From Byssothecium circinans (taxonomy: Eukaryota; Ascomycota; Dothideomycetes; Pleosporales; Massarinaceae), in NCBI GenBank assembly GCA_010015675.1, contig ML976979.1, positions 720,445 through 784,444 of the forward strand: a stretch of 64,000 bases of DNA, in the 5' to 3' direction. Positions 35,592 through 47,985 of the stretch are shown piece after piece. Within the stretch, counting starts at the first letter, position 1. The number at the start of each line of letters is the position of its first letter. Both the position numbers and the translations under genes were made by a program. Under the pieces are notes generated by a model. The model was not told the DNA's origin. It worked only from the letters and a program-made list of their open reading frames with translations, and made no database searches.

Positions 35592-36975
35592 ATGGGCTCA
35601 ATGAGCTACCAAGCCCTCCCTTCTCCGCACAACCCTCCTCTCACAGGTCCGTCCTCCAGCTCTTTGCCAACTCAATTCCAACGTCAAACGTCCTCGTGCC
35701 CAGGCTAACAAAATTACAACAGCAATTGTAATAGGTGCCGGCCTGGGAGGTTGCGCCGCCGCACTAGCCCTGCACCACCATGGCCACAACGTCCTCTGCG
35801 TCCTAGACAAAGTGCGAGAATTTGGCCGGCTAGGCGACTCCCTCGGTCTCGGCGAAAACGCATTCAAACTCCTCGCAAAATGGGGATGCGAAGTCAATGA
35901 TATCATCCGAATAGGTAATCAAGCGCCTAACATGACGATTCGGCGTTGGCGCGATGGCAAAGAACTGGCAATCCAGCCGCTTATGGATATGGCAGGGTAT
36001 ATCGGACATCGTGGCGATTACCATGATGTTTTCCTCGAGTGGGTGCGGAGACGTGGTATTAACATCAGGATGGGAAGCGAGGTTGTTGGATATGAGGACG
36101 TTGATCCGAAGGCTGGGGTTCAGCTCAAGAGTGGGGAGGTCTTGAGAGCCGATATCATCATCGCTGCGGATGGGATCAAAAGTCTTGCGCGGCTTTTGGT
36201 GCTGGGTATGCGCGACGATCCCGTTTCCTCGGGTTACGCCTGTTTCCGCGCCTTCTTCAAACCAACAGAGGAGCAAAGGAATGATCCAATGTTGAACAAA
36301 TATATGCAGAGAGACTGTGTCAACTTCTGGATTGGTCCGGATCTGCACGTTGTGCAGAATACGCTGAGAGGTGGCGAGGAGTTCAATTGGATTTTGACGC
36401 ATAAAGACGATGGTGACGTGCCGGAGAGTTGGTTTCAGCCTGGCGATATGGATGAAGTTCGTCGGTTGATCGTTGATCTTGACTCTGATATCCGTGGTAT
36501 TATACAGACGACTGAGCAATGTCTCGATTGGAAGATTTGTTATCGCGAGCCGTTGAGTACGTGGGTGTCTCCCAGATCTCATCGTATCGCGTTGTTGGGG
36601 GATAGCTGCCATGCGCATTTACCCACGAGTGCGCAGGGCGCGAGCCAGGCCGTTGAAAGCGCGGGATGTCTGGCCGTTTGCCTAGACTCTATACCAAACG
36701 TAGAAGATATGAAGGTAGCGACTAGAGTCTATGAGAAGCTGAGGTTCCCAAGGACGAGGATGAGTCAGACTAATGGCGAAGACTTGAGGGATCGGTGGCA
36801 CGGCGCTTTGAAGAGCGTCGATGAAGAGAAGGAGATTGATCCGGAGGACGTGAAGATTCGGAATGCGTGGTTGTATGCTTTTGATGCGGAGACAGACGCC
36901 AGGAGTCGATGGGATGCGGTGAAGAGCGTGGTTGAGGGGGAGTTAAAGACTGGAAAGGTGGAGCCGCTTTGCTAA
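35592..36975 (+). CDS. FAD-dependent monooxygenase (salicylate-hydroxylase-like)
   Basis: Exons 35592-35646 and 35723-36975 are joined by a 76-nt intron (GTCCGT donor, GCTAAC branch site, AACAG acceptor), giving 435 aa. The frame that encodes the body has no ATG between an upstream stop and the domain, so the short first exon is needed. It supplies MGSMSYQALP and joins directly onto AIVIGAGLGG. Motifs present are the FAD-binding GAGLGG (residues 23-28), the DG motif (IIAADGIKS) and the GD motif (LLGDSCHAHLP). This is the class A flavoprotein hydroxylase fold that uses NAD(P)H and O2 to hydroxylate aromatic substrates. It has no membrane anchor. Nothing nearby identifies the substrate: the neighbours are hapX and a nuclear protein, so it does not look part of a metabolite cluster. 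Confidence 0.87.
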
Positions 36976-37187
36976 TGACGTCGAATGAGATGGAACTCAA
37001 ACAACTGAGTGATGGAAATGTCGACTCGCTATGCAGAACCATGCTAAAGACCTTTGAAACCGCTAAAAACCGAATAGTGAGAAAGTCGTCCAAGGGAATA
37101 ACGCCGCCGTATACAACGTCAACTGGCTGAGGAAGTAGCTAAGATTGCAGACGCCACCTTCCAATAAGAATGCCCTCATCCCACTGC

Positions 37188-38603
37188 CTACCCAGCCCTG
37201 GCCTTCTTCAACTGACCACCCGTCTTCTCCTCACCATCCTCTAAATCCCTCTTCCTCTTGGCCATTTTTCCGGCAACGGGCGCATTCGGTACCACAGGCG
37301 CCTTTGTCTTGCGCTCCCGCTTCCTGCCCCTCTTATACGTCTTGAACTCCCTCTTATGCTCGAGATTGAACTTGACGTACAAGTCGTCCAGGATTAGACG
37401 GTTGCGGATCTCAAGTGTGGGACCGCCAGCCATCAGATTCCGCTCGCTGCAGATGGCTGCCAGCTCGTTATAGTTGAATTCGGTGTAGTCTGGTAGGCCG
37501 TCAACGGGGTGGAGTAGTTCCTTGAGCGGTGGTATAGAGGAACTGTACTTCTCTTTGCGAGGAGTGGCAGGTTTGGGCTTCGCGGACATGGGTAGTGCGG
37601 CCTTACGAGCGGCCAGCTTCTTCATAGGAGAGGTGACTACGGTGGGTGAGGATAAAGGTCTCGACGATAGCGGGGAAGATGTGTGGGATGGGCTGGCGAG
37701 AGATACTGACTTCTTGATCACGCGGCCTGCAGTCGTCGAATTATACTTTGCGCGCACCTCAACGACTTCAACATCATCTATCAGTTCGTTGCCGTCCTCG
37801 TTGATCTCGCCGTTCGCCCAACGTCGGAGGAAAGCTTTCTGCTCCGCATCCTTCTTCGCAGCAATGGCTTCGGCTTGCTTCAACGGCATGATCGCATCTC
37901 GTACAATGCCATACTCCTTACCGAGCAGATCTTCTTCTTTCCAAGTCATTTCGAGCTCTCCTTTCTCTTGCCACGGAACGCTCATCTGCTGGAGGATGTC
38001 TTCGCGAATGCCGCCGACCTTGCGCGCGGCATCGACGAATTCGAGCATGGATTCGTGCTCGCGCCGACCATGGGCGAAGTCAAGGTCGGAGCGAGTTGGA
38101 GGACCGGCTTTGGCGGCTTTTGCGGGTCGCTTCGGCTTTGCAATGGAAACGGGTGCTGGTGCTGGCACTGCACTGGTGAAGGATGGCCTGACTACTCCTG
38201 TATCTCTGGAGGGACGGATCGCTGACTCAGTAGGACGAGAGACAGTGGGACCGGATACATTAGGCTGGAAGACAGTACCGGTAGCCATGGCCCCAGAGAC
38301 AGAGTTGGAAGAAATGGATGCGCCGACAGCATTGATAGGAGTTACAGCAATTGTGGGAGCGGATATAAGCGTATTCTTCTCATTAACAGAGGTGGTGGAG
38401 AATTGCGCCGGCTTTGCTGCCTTCTTGGCCTGGAACGCTGCGACAGCCGCGAGACGCTCGGCAGAGTAGCCACTAGAGTTCTTGGGCTTTTGAGAACCGT
38501 TCGCGGCGGCCATGGTTGGGGGATTTGACGCGGTGAAAGCAGGTTGGACGGGTGCGCTGGCGGCGCTGTCGCGCTTCGGGGAGGTTTCTGTACGAGGAGC
38601 CAT
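37188..38603 (-). CDS. Basic nuclear-type protein with SAP-like motif
   Basis: A single exon encodes 471 aa. The ATG at 38603 is chosen because the open frame upstream of it is low-complexity 5' leader. The protein is Ala/Ser/Pro/Lys-rich. A structured helix-loop-helix of SAP type lies at about residues 375-408, with NYNELAAICSERNLMAGG followed by RNRLILDD. A basic tail follows (KRGRKRERKTK, KMAKRKRD, QLKKARAG) that could serve as a nuclear localisation signal. SAP motifs bind AT-rich or scaffold-attachment DNA in chromatin, repair or RNA-processing proteins. The middle (about 180-300) has an acidic, helical section. The specific role is unknown. Confidence 0.75.
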   Translation of the reverse strand: MAPRTETSPKRDSAASAPVQPAFTASNPPTMAAANGSQKPKNSSGYSAERLAAVAAFQAKKAAKPAQFSTTSVNEKNTLISAPTIAVTPINAVGASISSNSVSGAMATGTVFQPNVSGPTVSRPTESAIRPSRDTGVVRPSFTSAVPAPAPVSIAKPKRPAKAAKAGPPTRSDLDFAHGRREHESMLEFVDAARKVGGIREDILQQMSVPWQEKGELEMTWKEEDLLGKEYGIVRDAIMPLKQAEAIAAKKDAEQKAFLRRWANGEINEDGNELIDDVEVVEVRAKYNSTTAGRVIKKSVSLASPSHTSSPLSSRPLSSPTVVTSPMKKLAARKAALPMSAKPKPATPRKEKYSSSIPPLKELLHPVDGLPDYTEFNYNELAAICSERNLMAGGPTLEIRNRLILDDLYVKFNLEHKREFKTYKRGRKRERKTKAPVVPNAPVAGKMAKRKRDLEDGEEKTGGQLKKARAG

Positions 38604-39416
38604 TGCTACTCTGTGTGAAACGAAAGATTTGGATGTGTGTAGTGCTCTGTGAATTGAAACGTGAACAATGCTGTGGGAATGCCTGCGGTTGCTGTGGCGT
38701 CGGGTGCGCGTTGCGGGTGCGGATAAGGAAGCCGTTGAAGCGCAGTGAGTGCGCAAGAGTTAAAGTGCGAGCTATGAGGGCGATTATCAAGGAAAGCGGA
38801 CGTGTGGTGTGACTAAGACGATTGTTGCGCTTTGCTTTGCTTTGCTTGCTTGCCTTTGCCCGGGCGTTGTTTGCATGGCAACAGCAGCAGGGAGAACAGT
38901 GGCGAATGTCGTCACCGTCGAGGGAAAAGCGTGGAAGAACGCAAACGGCAAACACGGGCACAAGATGCGAAAAACGGGATGATAGCAAATATAACAGATG
39001 AAAGGACTGCAATAAGCACTCAGTTTGATCAGTGGAAGTCTTGGTGCATACCTCAAAATTTTGACTACGTAAGGTATACATTTATTATGGGGGCTTAAGA
39101 CAAGAGAATTATGTCTGATATATTAGTTCACGATCTTCAGTGCCATATAGGCACATACGCCGCTCATGTGTCGAAGAAGCTATTGCTCCGAATGTTTTAT
39201 TATCTTAACTCTGATCAGGGCGGCGCACCTGTAAAACATGTATTTAAGACCCATCTAATTCCTTTGAACACAAGACTAGGAAAGATACGGCACAGCAAAG
39301 TCTTGGATTGATGTGCATATCAACATGGCGCTGCTGTTTAATACGCGTACTATCACTCGCTTTCAAAACCCAACGCTTTTATTCCTACTGACTGTTGAGA
39401 TTTTCCCTCACCACAT
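38604..39416. other. Intergenic, no gene seen
   Basis: Promoter side of the SAP-like gene, with a TTTGC/TTGCT repeat near 38826-38860, then the AT-richer 3' flank of the transporter. Confidence 0.45.
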
Positions 39417-41208
39417 CTACCTCAATTCCACACTACTCCTCCTCGTCAACTCCCTCTCCAACTCCTCCCTCTCCTCAACCGTCAAATCACTCTTCGCCTT
39501 CCCAATCCTCACCCCCGCGAACATGATCGCCAACGCCACGCCTGCAATGCCCGTCGCCAACCAAAACGCAACCTTGTAGCTCTTTGCATGCCCTAGATGT
39601 TCCGTCTGCGTCACAGCAAGATCAGCGAAGCCGAGAAAGAAAGAGATCCCGAGGAAGAGAAGCGAATTCATGAAGGCACCAGCAAGACCTTGGCGCGCCA
39701 AAGGGAGGGAAGTGCTGACGAAGATGTTAGACACGTTGAAGGCGATGTCTACGCCGATAGTGGCGCAGAGCATGGATGGGAAGATGTAGGCCCAATAGTT
39801 TGGGTTGGCGGGAATGATGGCGAAGAGGAGGGTGGAAATTATGTAGGCGATGCCGGAGATAAGAAGGAGTCTAGTGGAAGGTATCAGCAAGCGTCCGTTA
39901 TTTGAGGTAGGAGGTTGGAGCAAAGGCTTACATTCTTCCTGGGAGCATGTGAAGAACTAGACCTCCCACGGTTGCTAACACTAGGCCGCCGCCACACATT
40001 GGTGTGAACCAAGCGCTTGTTAGGAGGGGACTCTTGTGAAGGATTTCTTCAATGCTATAATGTGTTAGACTGAGGACGAAATACGGGGGAAGGGTAGGCC
40101 TACTAGAAGCTCGCGTAGAAGATGAAAATGCCGAAGTTCCCATACTGAAGAAACAGCGCTCCCGTGAGCGCCTTCATCCCTTTGATCTTGAACATGTCGC
40201 TAGGTATCAACGGCTGCTCGGCAACCCAGCCTTCCACATACACAAAAGCCGCCACAAATAACCATCCCAAGATGAAGGTGACTGGTATGTACGGCGTCGC
40301 CCATCCATTCGTTGCATGAGAGCCATCGGTTATGGCGAAGATTATCAACACCAGGGCGGGAACAATGGTAGCAGTGCCTAGCCAGTCCATCTTCACTTGA
40401 GGTTTCTGATCGCCCCGTTTAGGGGTGGTATGGCTCGGGATACAGAAGAATGAGGCGGCTGCCAAGATCGCTAGCATGATGGAGCCAATGTAGAAGTACC
40501 AGTTCCAGGAAAGTATCTGGGCAGCTAGGCCAGCGACGAAGATCCCAGCGAAGAAGCCTGTGGGGGCGAAAGCGCCGTAAAGGGAGAAGATGAGGTTTTT
40601 GCGTGGGCCAGGCCGGTACTAGACGGCTTGTAAGTTAACACGAATAATATAAGAGAAATGCGACTTACAATGCTACCCAAAAGCATGATTCCGGAAGGTA
40701 GGAACGCGGCGGGTCCAAAACCCTGCAGTGCTCGACAGACGATGAGCATGATGTAGTTCTGACTGAATCCGCCGATGATCGACCAAACAACGAACCACAC
40801 CAGCCCTGTCACGAATACCATCTTCCCACCATACATATCAGCCAGTCTCCCAAATGGCATCAGAAATGCTCCGGTGACGAGTGGGAACACGCTCGCCGGC
40901 CATGTCGACGATCGTGAAGGGATGTCTAACGAGTTGGTAAGGGCCGGAAGTAGTACGTTGAAGCCGGACACGAAGTATTCAGATACAAACATAGACCCCA
41001 GGAGCGAGAAGCAGAAGCCGACCTCGACTATGAGGGAGTGGAAGGCTTCAGGACGTTGGCGGCCAAGTCGTTCGATGTCTGACGGCGTGTAGTGATGGCA
41101 TGGTCTCGTGGGTGCTGCGTATTCATCTTGCGCGGCGTTGAGTTTGGGGTGAGTTTGGTTCTCTACTGCGGAGAGATCCGCGGGGTTTGGTGAGGATTCG
41201 ACGCCCAT
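39417..41208 (-). CDS. MFS drug/H+ antiporter, DHA2-type (14 TM)
   Basis: Exons 41208-40669, 40618-40104, 40054-39932 and 39870-39417 give 543 aa. The third exon's acceptor is placed at 40055, giving a 49-nt intron with a TCTAAC branch site; the alternative at 40070 would make a 34-nt intron, too short. A polar N tail of about 65 residues precedes many hydrophobic segments. MFS motif A appears as GRLADMYGGK, and a YRPGPRKNLIF loop with PTGFFAGIF after it matches the DHA2/general-substrate group of fungal exporters. It would act at the plasma membrane, exporting toxic compounds or metabolites in exchange for protons. It is divergent from a Zn2Cys6 regulator, about 770 bp between starts, which suggests co-regulation. 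The substrate is unknown. Confidence 0.88.
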
Positions 41209-41974
41209 TGGATAGAGTGAGTGCGTGGAATTGGGAGATTGGAGTTGGCGGGATTCAGCGCTTCAGGAAGGCTTTGGAAGCAGTTCGTACAGTTATCTCG
41301 ACAAAAGAGAACCCAAGAGTTTTAGAAAACTTCTATTCAGGAGTAAAAGTGAGACAAAGATTCGTCTGATTTCACTCACTTTCTTGTGAAGTCTCCATCT
41401 CTTCCTAAATACCGGATCGTATACGGTCTCCGTGACGCCCGCATTGCCTCTTCAATATGCTATACCGCAATCGTACATACATGCTGAGAAATTGAAGGAT
41501 TCAAAAGCGCTCTAAGCGGTGATTGGTGTCAGTGACATCTGGAGAAGAGGTCAGTAACGTAGTGGGCCCGATGCAAGCTCTGTATCTTGGCTGCCAAAAA
41601 CGGCTTAGGCTCAGATGAATCCTTTCCAAAACTAGGCTTTCCACGGTTGGATGGAAGAGCATAAAATGCAGATTTGGCGAAGGTAAAGAAGAATGACGCC
41701 GATGAAATAATCGATGGCAAAGTGTGATGTGTTGTATGAGTGGCTGGCAGTACCCTCGGGCTGCGTAGTTGGTTGGGCGCGCCCTCCGTGGCCGCTTGCC
41801 TTTTTTCGCTGACGAAACCGTACCAAGACTTTCCTCCACCGCCTTAGTCACACATTTTCAGATGCGCCGAAGAGACCCGTAGCCTTTGGTTGCTTTCCAC
41901 TATCGATGCATTGCTGGTGAGCTGCCATATACAGTTAAATGCTCGCATGCCGTGCATGAGAGGACGCTTATCAA
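41209..41974. promoter_or_regulatory. Shared divergent promoter region, MFS transporter / Zn2Cys6 regulator
   Basis: About 770 bp between two outward-facing start codons. Zn2Cys6 proteins often bind CGG triplets in pairs; isolated CGG/CCG words occur, but I could not single out a convincing repeated site. Confidence 0.45.
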
Positions 41975-43638
41975 ATGCCACCCTCTGCAACGACCGATCT
42001 CGTACTGCCTACCAAAGCCTGCCACAATTGCAGGAAGCGCCGTTGGAAATGCGATCGCTCGCTTCCAGTTTGCCAGAAATGTTTGTCGTCGGGGGCTGAG
42101 TGCTTGGGATATGGGAAATTGTTCGTCTGGAATAAGGGTGTTGCGAGTCGGGGGAAGATGATGGGGAAGTCGTTCGAAGAGAGACTAGCTAAGAATCATA
42201 CGCCCGAGGAACCCAAAAGCGAAAAGGCTATTATGTTTGTACCAGAGGCATCCGATGTGCTTGGTACTGTAGGTCAGACGCAGCAAGAGGCTGTATCTTG
42301 GCCTCTCATCGACCCCCTCGTCCAGGACCTCGATTCGCACTCGCGCTATTACATCCACCATTTCGCAACGCAGCTATGCGAGGATCTGGTTGTATACGAC
42401 ACACCGGGACAGAACCCAATGCGCGACCTAATTCCCGCCATCACGGCTCACCCATCACTCCTTCAGATCATCCTCGCCAATGCGGCCTTTCACGTCTTCA
42501 ACATATCGAGAGACCCCATGAGCCAGTCGTCCTATCAACAGAGCCAAAGGCCATGTCTCGTCGCCTACTATCAGGCCGTCAGCCGGTTTGGCGGCCCAAT
42601 GAAGTCCTCATATCGCGACGCTTTGTTGGCCAAGCAGCAAGCACTTTCGTTGTTATCGCAGAGTGTCGCATCTGTGAATGAGTCGAATATTGACTTGATA
42701 CTCACCGTCATTCTCTTTTTCATAAATTATGATCTGATGGACACAGGAAAAGGCAAGTGGAAGGTGCATATGGATGGTGCACAGAAACTCATCAATCTGC
42801 TCGGCACGCCGCGGTTCATACAGCGTCCGATGAGTCGACTTCGTCTTCATGTCCTCGCAGATCTTCTAGTGTATGTTATAATTCCTGTAAGCAGGTTAAA
42901 CTCTACTGACTCGAACCTAGATTCTACATTCTTGGCTCAACTTTCTGTTTCGTGACCACACCAAAGCTCATCCCAGACACGATTGAACTTGAGCCTATTT
43001 TACGATATGCCGAAACGAACAACTATCTCTCCTGTCCAAGCCCGTTGCTTCGTGTTATGATACGATCATTTGAGCTACCCGACACGCGTGAATCAATGGC
43101 GCATGAACTTGCTTCCGATGTGCAAGAGCGAGTCGGTGAATTGTTGGTGGCAGCATTGGCCTTCAATCCAGTTCAGTGGGCGAAAGATTTTGAACCCGCA
43201 TCACCACTCGAGAACCTAGAACATCGTATGCGGATTGCATCAGCTCATCGAGCAGCAGTCTGTATATACCTTGTGCGAGTCCTGCCGTGCACCAACCCGC
43301 TCCTCGATCCATCAAGTGATACAGCACTGGTCAGTCTCACGGGACTCGCCGACGAGATTGTCTTTCAGCTATCACATCTGAAACCCACCGATATCATGTT
43401 CAAATCAATAAGTTGGGCGCTCTTCCTGGCAGGTGCAGAGTCAGAAGACCCCGCCCAACGCGCCTGGATCATGAACACCATGGATGAATGGTACAACCTA
43501 ATGTATTGGGGCTATATTCGCACGGTTAAGAAGATTTTGGAGGCGATATGGAGCTGTAAAGATAAAGCAGCGGAGGGTGCGGACAATTGCTGGATTGACG
43601 AGGTTAGGGAGATGGGTTATGATATGCTGATCGCGTGA
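41975..43638 (+). CDS. Zn2Cys6 fungal transcription factor
   Basis: Exons 41975-42870 and 42921-43638 are joined by a 50-nt intron (GTATGT to CCTAG), giving 537 aa. The binuclear zinc cluster is at residues 16-43 (C16, C19, C26, C33, C36, C43) with the basic stretch RKRRWK between. The rest fits the Fungal_trans_2 type regulatory domain, with helices around FHVFNISRDP and DLILTVILFFINYDLMDTG, and a C-terminal part containing WALFLAGAESEDP. Proteins of this type are nuclear regulators of nearby transport or metabolic genes. The divergent MFS exporter is the obvious candidate target. Confidence 0.9.
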
Positions 43639-45716
43639 AGGGAGTGTTTTAGCCTACGGTATCATCGCGGTCGATAGTTGAGGACAGCTAAGACTTGTTT
43701 ACAAACACCCACATGTCTTCTCCAACGCCGCGGAACCGGAATCATACCATGCCGAATGTTTGCCGGCTTAGGTTTTTACACCCACATATGTGCTTGGACT
43801 AATCAGACAGCAAAATGAGAGCTTGTATCGTTTCGCATAGTCGCGAAGCAAAATTCACACACCAATGTCATACATGCGTCTTTGTCGTAGCTAGCGTGTG
43901 ACGACATGCAAAACTTTTCTAGACAACAAGGATAGTGGCTACGTCGAGTGCGGTCAGAATCGTGACTTCATCACAACTATCAACATCGCGATACTCGCCT
44001 CGCCCCGCTTCTGAAACCGTACTCAAATCATATCTAATCAAGACGTTGTATGCATTCCCTCTATCGACAACAGACATTTCAACGTCCAAATTATCGGCAT
44101 AGTGACAGCCCTGGGGCTCCCTCGGCATCCACGCGTCTCCCTCGTTGTTCTCCTAGCTGCGGCTTATACCTCCGCACACGCCCGCAATATTGGCAGCTGA
44201 TTTCACATCAAGACGTTCGTTGCGACCTTACCTCCGACAGTTGACGTGACAAGGGTCGGTCCAGTGGATCTTCGACTTAGGGGATCACGCAGTAGGTTAG
44301 GCGTTTCGGATTCACACCCTCAAATTGTCATGCCTTATCGACAAGGCAAGCAAATTTCTCGTTATGGATGTGGCGCATAGAAACGAATGGTGTAAGGCTT
44401 CCAGAATTGTGAAAGCCTTTTCGGTACTTTTCTGGCAATTTATTTATAGATAGGCGACGGTGGTTCTCGTCGCCCTAGTTGCTGAATGGGAGCTGAGAGG
44501 CGCGGTGGGAAATTGGATTTGGAGTTGGGCTTCCTGTGCGCGCGCTTAGTTTTTGGACAGTGATTGGAGGCATAAGCTTGAGTGAGGGCCTGTCAACGAG
44601 TTGAGCAAGTGTTGGTCTGAAACATTTGGCCAAGACGATTTGTTTCGAGGCGTGCACGACATCAGCGAGGCGAGCTGTCACTCTCAAAATCTTGGGACAG
44701 AGTGTTAGCATAGCGCAGTCCGGTTGTATTGTTTGAAAGTTCGTCAGAAGAGGGAAGCATAGTCCTCCAGTCCGTCAAGTGCGACGTTAGGGATGAATGT
44801 CCAATCACGTGAGTGACTAGTCTATCTCCGGAGGTTGCACGGACGCCTCGGATGGGGCCATCGGCTCAGCCACGTTCTCCACACCTCTCCTTTTCTCCCA
44901 TACTATCTCAATTCATTTCGATAGAGAGCACAGACTCAATGCAACACGTACCGCTCATTACAGCCCCTCATTCCACTCTCAAAAACCGCTTCTAATGGAG
45001 GTCTCTGCGTGACCACGTTTACCTGACGCCCGGTTGATCTACCCATCGCATAGTCGCTTCCACCGCCCTGGAACAAGACGCACAGCAAACATGCAACCCA
45101 GCGTGCTCCTCTTATTATTGGTCTCTCAATCACTTCAAGTTCCCACAAGCCACAATACCCCTAGATTACCACGTCGTATCGCAGGAGCAGGCCCCGAAGT
45201 CTCAAAACCTCATCCTCAGGCATTGCACGGCGGATCACAGGCCCCACTCTTACTAGCGGCTAAGTGAGACTCCCTTTGATTCCTTTGCTCTCATCTCTTT
45301 AGCTGCATTTTTATGATGCCGTTCTCCTTTCTTTGGCTGGATGTTTGGTGCTAGGTCGGGAAATTGATAGGGAAGGGGCTGAGATTAGGGGTTTGGGCCG
45401 ACAGGCTCTGATTGCTGGCCTGGCTGCTCGACCTGGGTTTGGAATACCCATTCTTTTCGCAGATCGACGTGGAATGGAGTGTGTGCACGTGGGGCTACCC
45501 ATTCTTTTGTCGTGTAGGTTGTGCTGGGCCGTACATAAGTATCTGAGCCACTTTTTGAGTTGCTTTTCTGGTCTGTAATTGCTGCTGCTTGGTTTGCATC
45601 TTCGCGTCGGATCTTGCTTCTGTCCATTCCTAATATCCTTTCAGGCCTCGTCGAAATATCTATTCATTAATGCTCATTCCCTCCTCATAAACCTCCACAC
45701 TATCCAGAACACAATC
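43639..45716. other. Intergenic, about 2.1 kb; no gene seen
   Basis: Short frames on both strands lack domains, splice partners or conserved words. Confidence 0.45.
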
Positions 45717-47080
45717 ATGTACACCTCATCACTTTTTCAAGCTCTCTTACTATCATCAACACTGGTTCCTAACGCTTTCGCACAAAGTACCGATGATCCT
45801 ACGAAGCGCGCCGAACTCGCCCTCTCAGCACTCCAGATATGGTACAATGCCGGTACAGGACTCTGGAACACTGCAGGGTGGTGGAACAGCGCAAATGCTA
45901 TGACGGTAGTCAGCAATCTCGCCAAAGCAGACTCGAGCAAGCAAGTTCAGGACCTCGCAACACGCATCTTCACGAACACAATCATGCAAGCACCAGCCAA
46001 GAATCCACAACCAGGTGTTGAGTCACAGTCCGTAAAACGAGATGGCTCGAGCAACGACAATACAACTGCAGATAATACGAGTGGTCTGGAATCCGGATAC
46101 AGGAAAACCATCGGCAAGGACGGTGAGACCATCACCAGCTTCCCAACTGGCTGGAGCGCCGGCAATAGCGAATACGTGGATATTAAAACACTGCCAATCT
46201 ACAATGCTAAACAAGCCGCTGTATCATCAACACCCAACCCCAATGACTGGCTCGATGGCTTCTACGACGATGATCTATGGTGGGCACTGGGTTGGATTGG
46301 CGCCTACGACATCACAAAGGACACCAAGTACCTCGATCTTGCCTCCGGAATCTTCAAAGCCGTTACAAAGGCGTGGCCGACGAACTGTGGTGGGGGTATC
46401 TGGTGGAGCTGGGAGAAAGATTATGCCAATGCTATTGCAAACGAATTATTCCTCAGTACTGCGGCGCATCTAGCAAATCGTGTTAATGGCGATGAGAAGG
46501 GTTTTTACGTGGATTGGGCGCAGAAGGAAATCAATTGGTTTTTGAGCACGGGGATGATCAATGAGAGGGGTACGATTAACGATGGACTGGACAGTAACTG
46601 CAAGAACAACAATATGGTAAGATTTCTCCCTTTATTTGTAACAAAGACGCAAGAGCTAACAAAACACTACAGACGACATGGTCATACAACCAAGGTGTCA
46701 TCCTCTCCGGTCTTGTAGAACTAAATCGCGCCGCCCCAAATGCAACATATCTCCCCCTCGCCACTAAAATCGCCAAAGCTGCCATCACCGAGCTCTCTGA
46801 CTCTAGCGGCATCCTTCACGATAAATGCGGTCCGTTCTGCGGTGGCGACGCTTCGCAGTTCAAAGGCATATTCTCAAGGGGCTTGCAGATGCTGCAGGCA
46901 GTTGCGCCTGACGATGCGTTCAAGAAAAGTATCCAAGTGAACGCTAATAGCGTGTGGAATAACAACAGGGATGAGGGTAACATGTTGAGTATTAATTGGG
47001 CCGGACCTTTCCTGGCGCCGGCGAATGCGACGACGCATAGTAGCGCGATGGATGCACTTGTTGCTGCCATCACAGTTTAA
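45717..47080 (+). CDS. Secreted GH76 alpha-1,6-mannanase (Dfg5/Dcw1-like)
   Basis: Exons 45717-46616 and 46673-47080 are joined by a 56-nt intron, giving 435 aa. The start is set at the ATG of MYTSSLFQAL, giving a signal peptide of about 22 residues ending NAFAQ; the open frame upstream of it is leader. The (alpha/alpha) glycosidase fold of family 76 is shown by GLWNTAGWWNSANAM near the N terminus, the catalytic Asp run DDDLWWALGW (D184-D186), GGGIWWSWE, and WSYNQGVILSGL in exon 2. The family cleaves or transfers alpha-1,6-mannan, and in fungi helps attach GPI-anchored proteins to the wall. No hydrophobic GPI tail is seen at the C terminus, so this one looks freely secreted. Confidence 0.92.
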
Positions 47081-47356
47081 GAGAAGGATATAAGGACTGA
47101 AAGGAAGATGAGCGGTAATGACGTTACGATCAGTGGAGTTTGGGAAGGATTGAGTTAGAGGGACTATTGTGTATAATGCTTAATGATACCCCCCGCCTTC
47201 AATCAGTTCTGCACGAGGTGCCCCTCACTCCTGCTTCATATATCGTCACTCACTCTTCACTTAAAAGGAGACCAGTGCCGACACACAGCCATACCGCAAG
47301 ATCGTTCCGAATCTTCCAACATGCCACAGCGTTCCGCCGTTACACTCACCAATAAG

Positions 47357-47985
47357 CTACCACTCAACCTTCGTAATCGCCTGACCCTTCATAAAGTCAA
47401 CCTTGCCTACCACACCATCAGCCAAAATATCCAACCACAATCACAATCACACCAACAAAATCAAAATCAAAAGAACAAAATCTAAAACTCACCGAGATCC
47501 ACCCCCTCCTTCCTCAAAATCCCATACGCAGTAGTGACATGAAACCAAAAATTCGGATGCGCAAAATACAACAAGTAACTCAGCCCGGTAAACCTCTGCT
47601 CCAACGGCTCTCCCTCTCGTCCCTTGACCGTAAATACAACATCTACTTCCTCTCTGCCATTGATGTCCTCAGGCTTGATCGCCTCGAGGTACTCGATCGT
47701 CTTCTTGATACGCGCGAGGAGGTCGGGGAAAGTGGTCTCGACGTCGGGGAGCGTGAGGGGAGCGATGTTGGGGTTTATGCGCACGGGAATGGATTTGGAG
47801 GTGACGGTGAAGCTGCAGATTTGGTAGGAGAGGTCGTACATGTCTGGGTGTAGGCGGGCGGAAATGAGGGCGGAAGGGGACGTCGAGGTTGAGGTTGTGT
47901 GGTTGAGGCCTTTTTGGAGGAAGGCGGCGGCGTTTTTGAGGCCGTGGATGATGGGGACTAGAGCGATGGTGTGGAGGGATGTCAT
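47357..47985 (-). CDS. DUF1993 family protein
   Basis: Exons 47985-47493 and 47406-47357 are joined by an 86-nt intron, giving 180 aa. The ATG at 47985 starts MTSLHTIALVPIIHGLKNAAAFLQKG, the usual beginning of DUF1993 proteins. The final exon replaces an abrupt stop after DLGEF with the family ending GKVDFMKGQ. The fold is expected to be a DinB-like four-helix bundle, with YFAHPNFWFHVTTAYGILR as the last helix. Its function is unknown; bacterial and fungal homologues are small soluble proteins. Confidence 0.88.

Noticed and set aside
37522..38469. 315-aa plus-strand frame
   Set aside because: Antisense to the SAP-like gene, whose minus-strand reading has domain-like sequence and a sensible start.
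40070..40103. 34-nt intron in the MFS gene
   Set aside because: Too short for this genome; a 49-nt intron with a proper branch site and the same frame is available.
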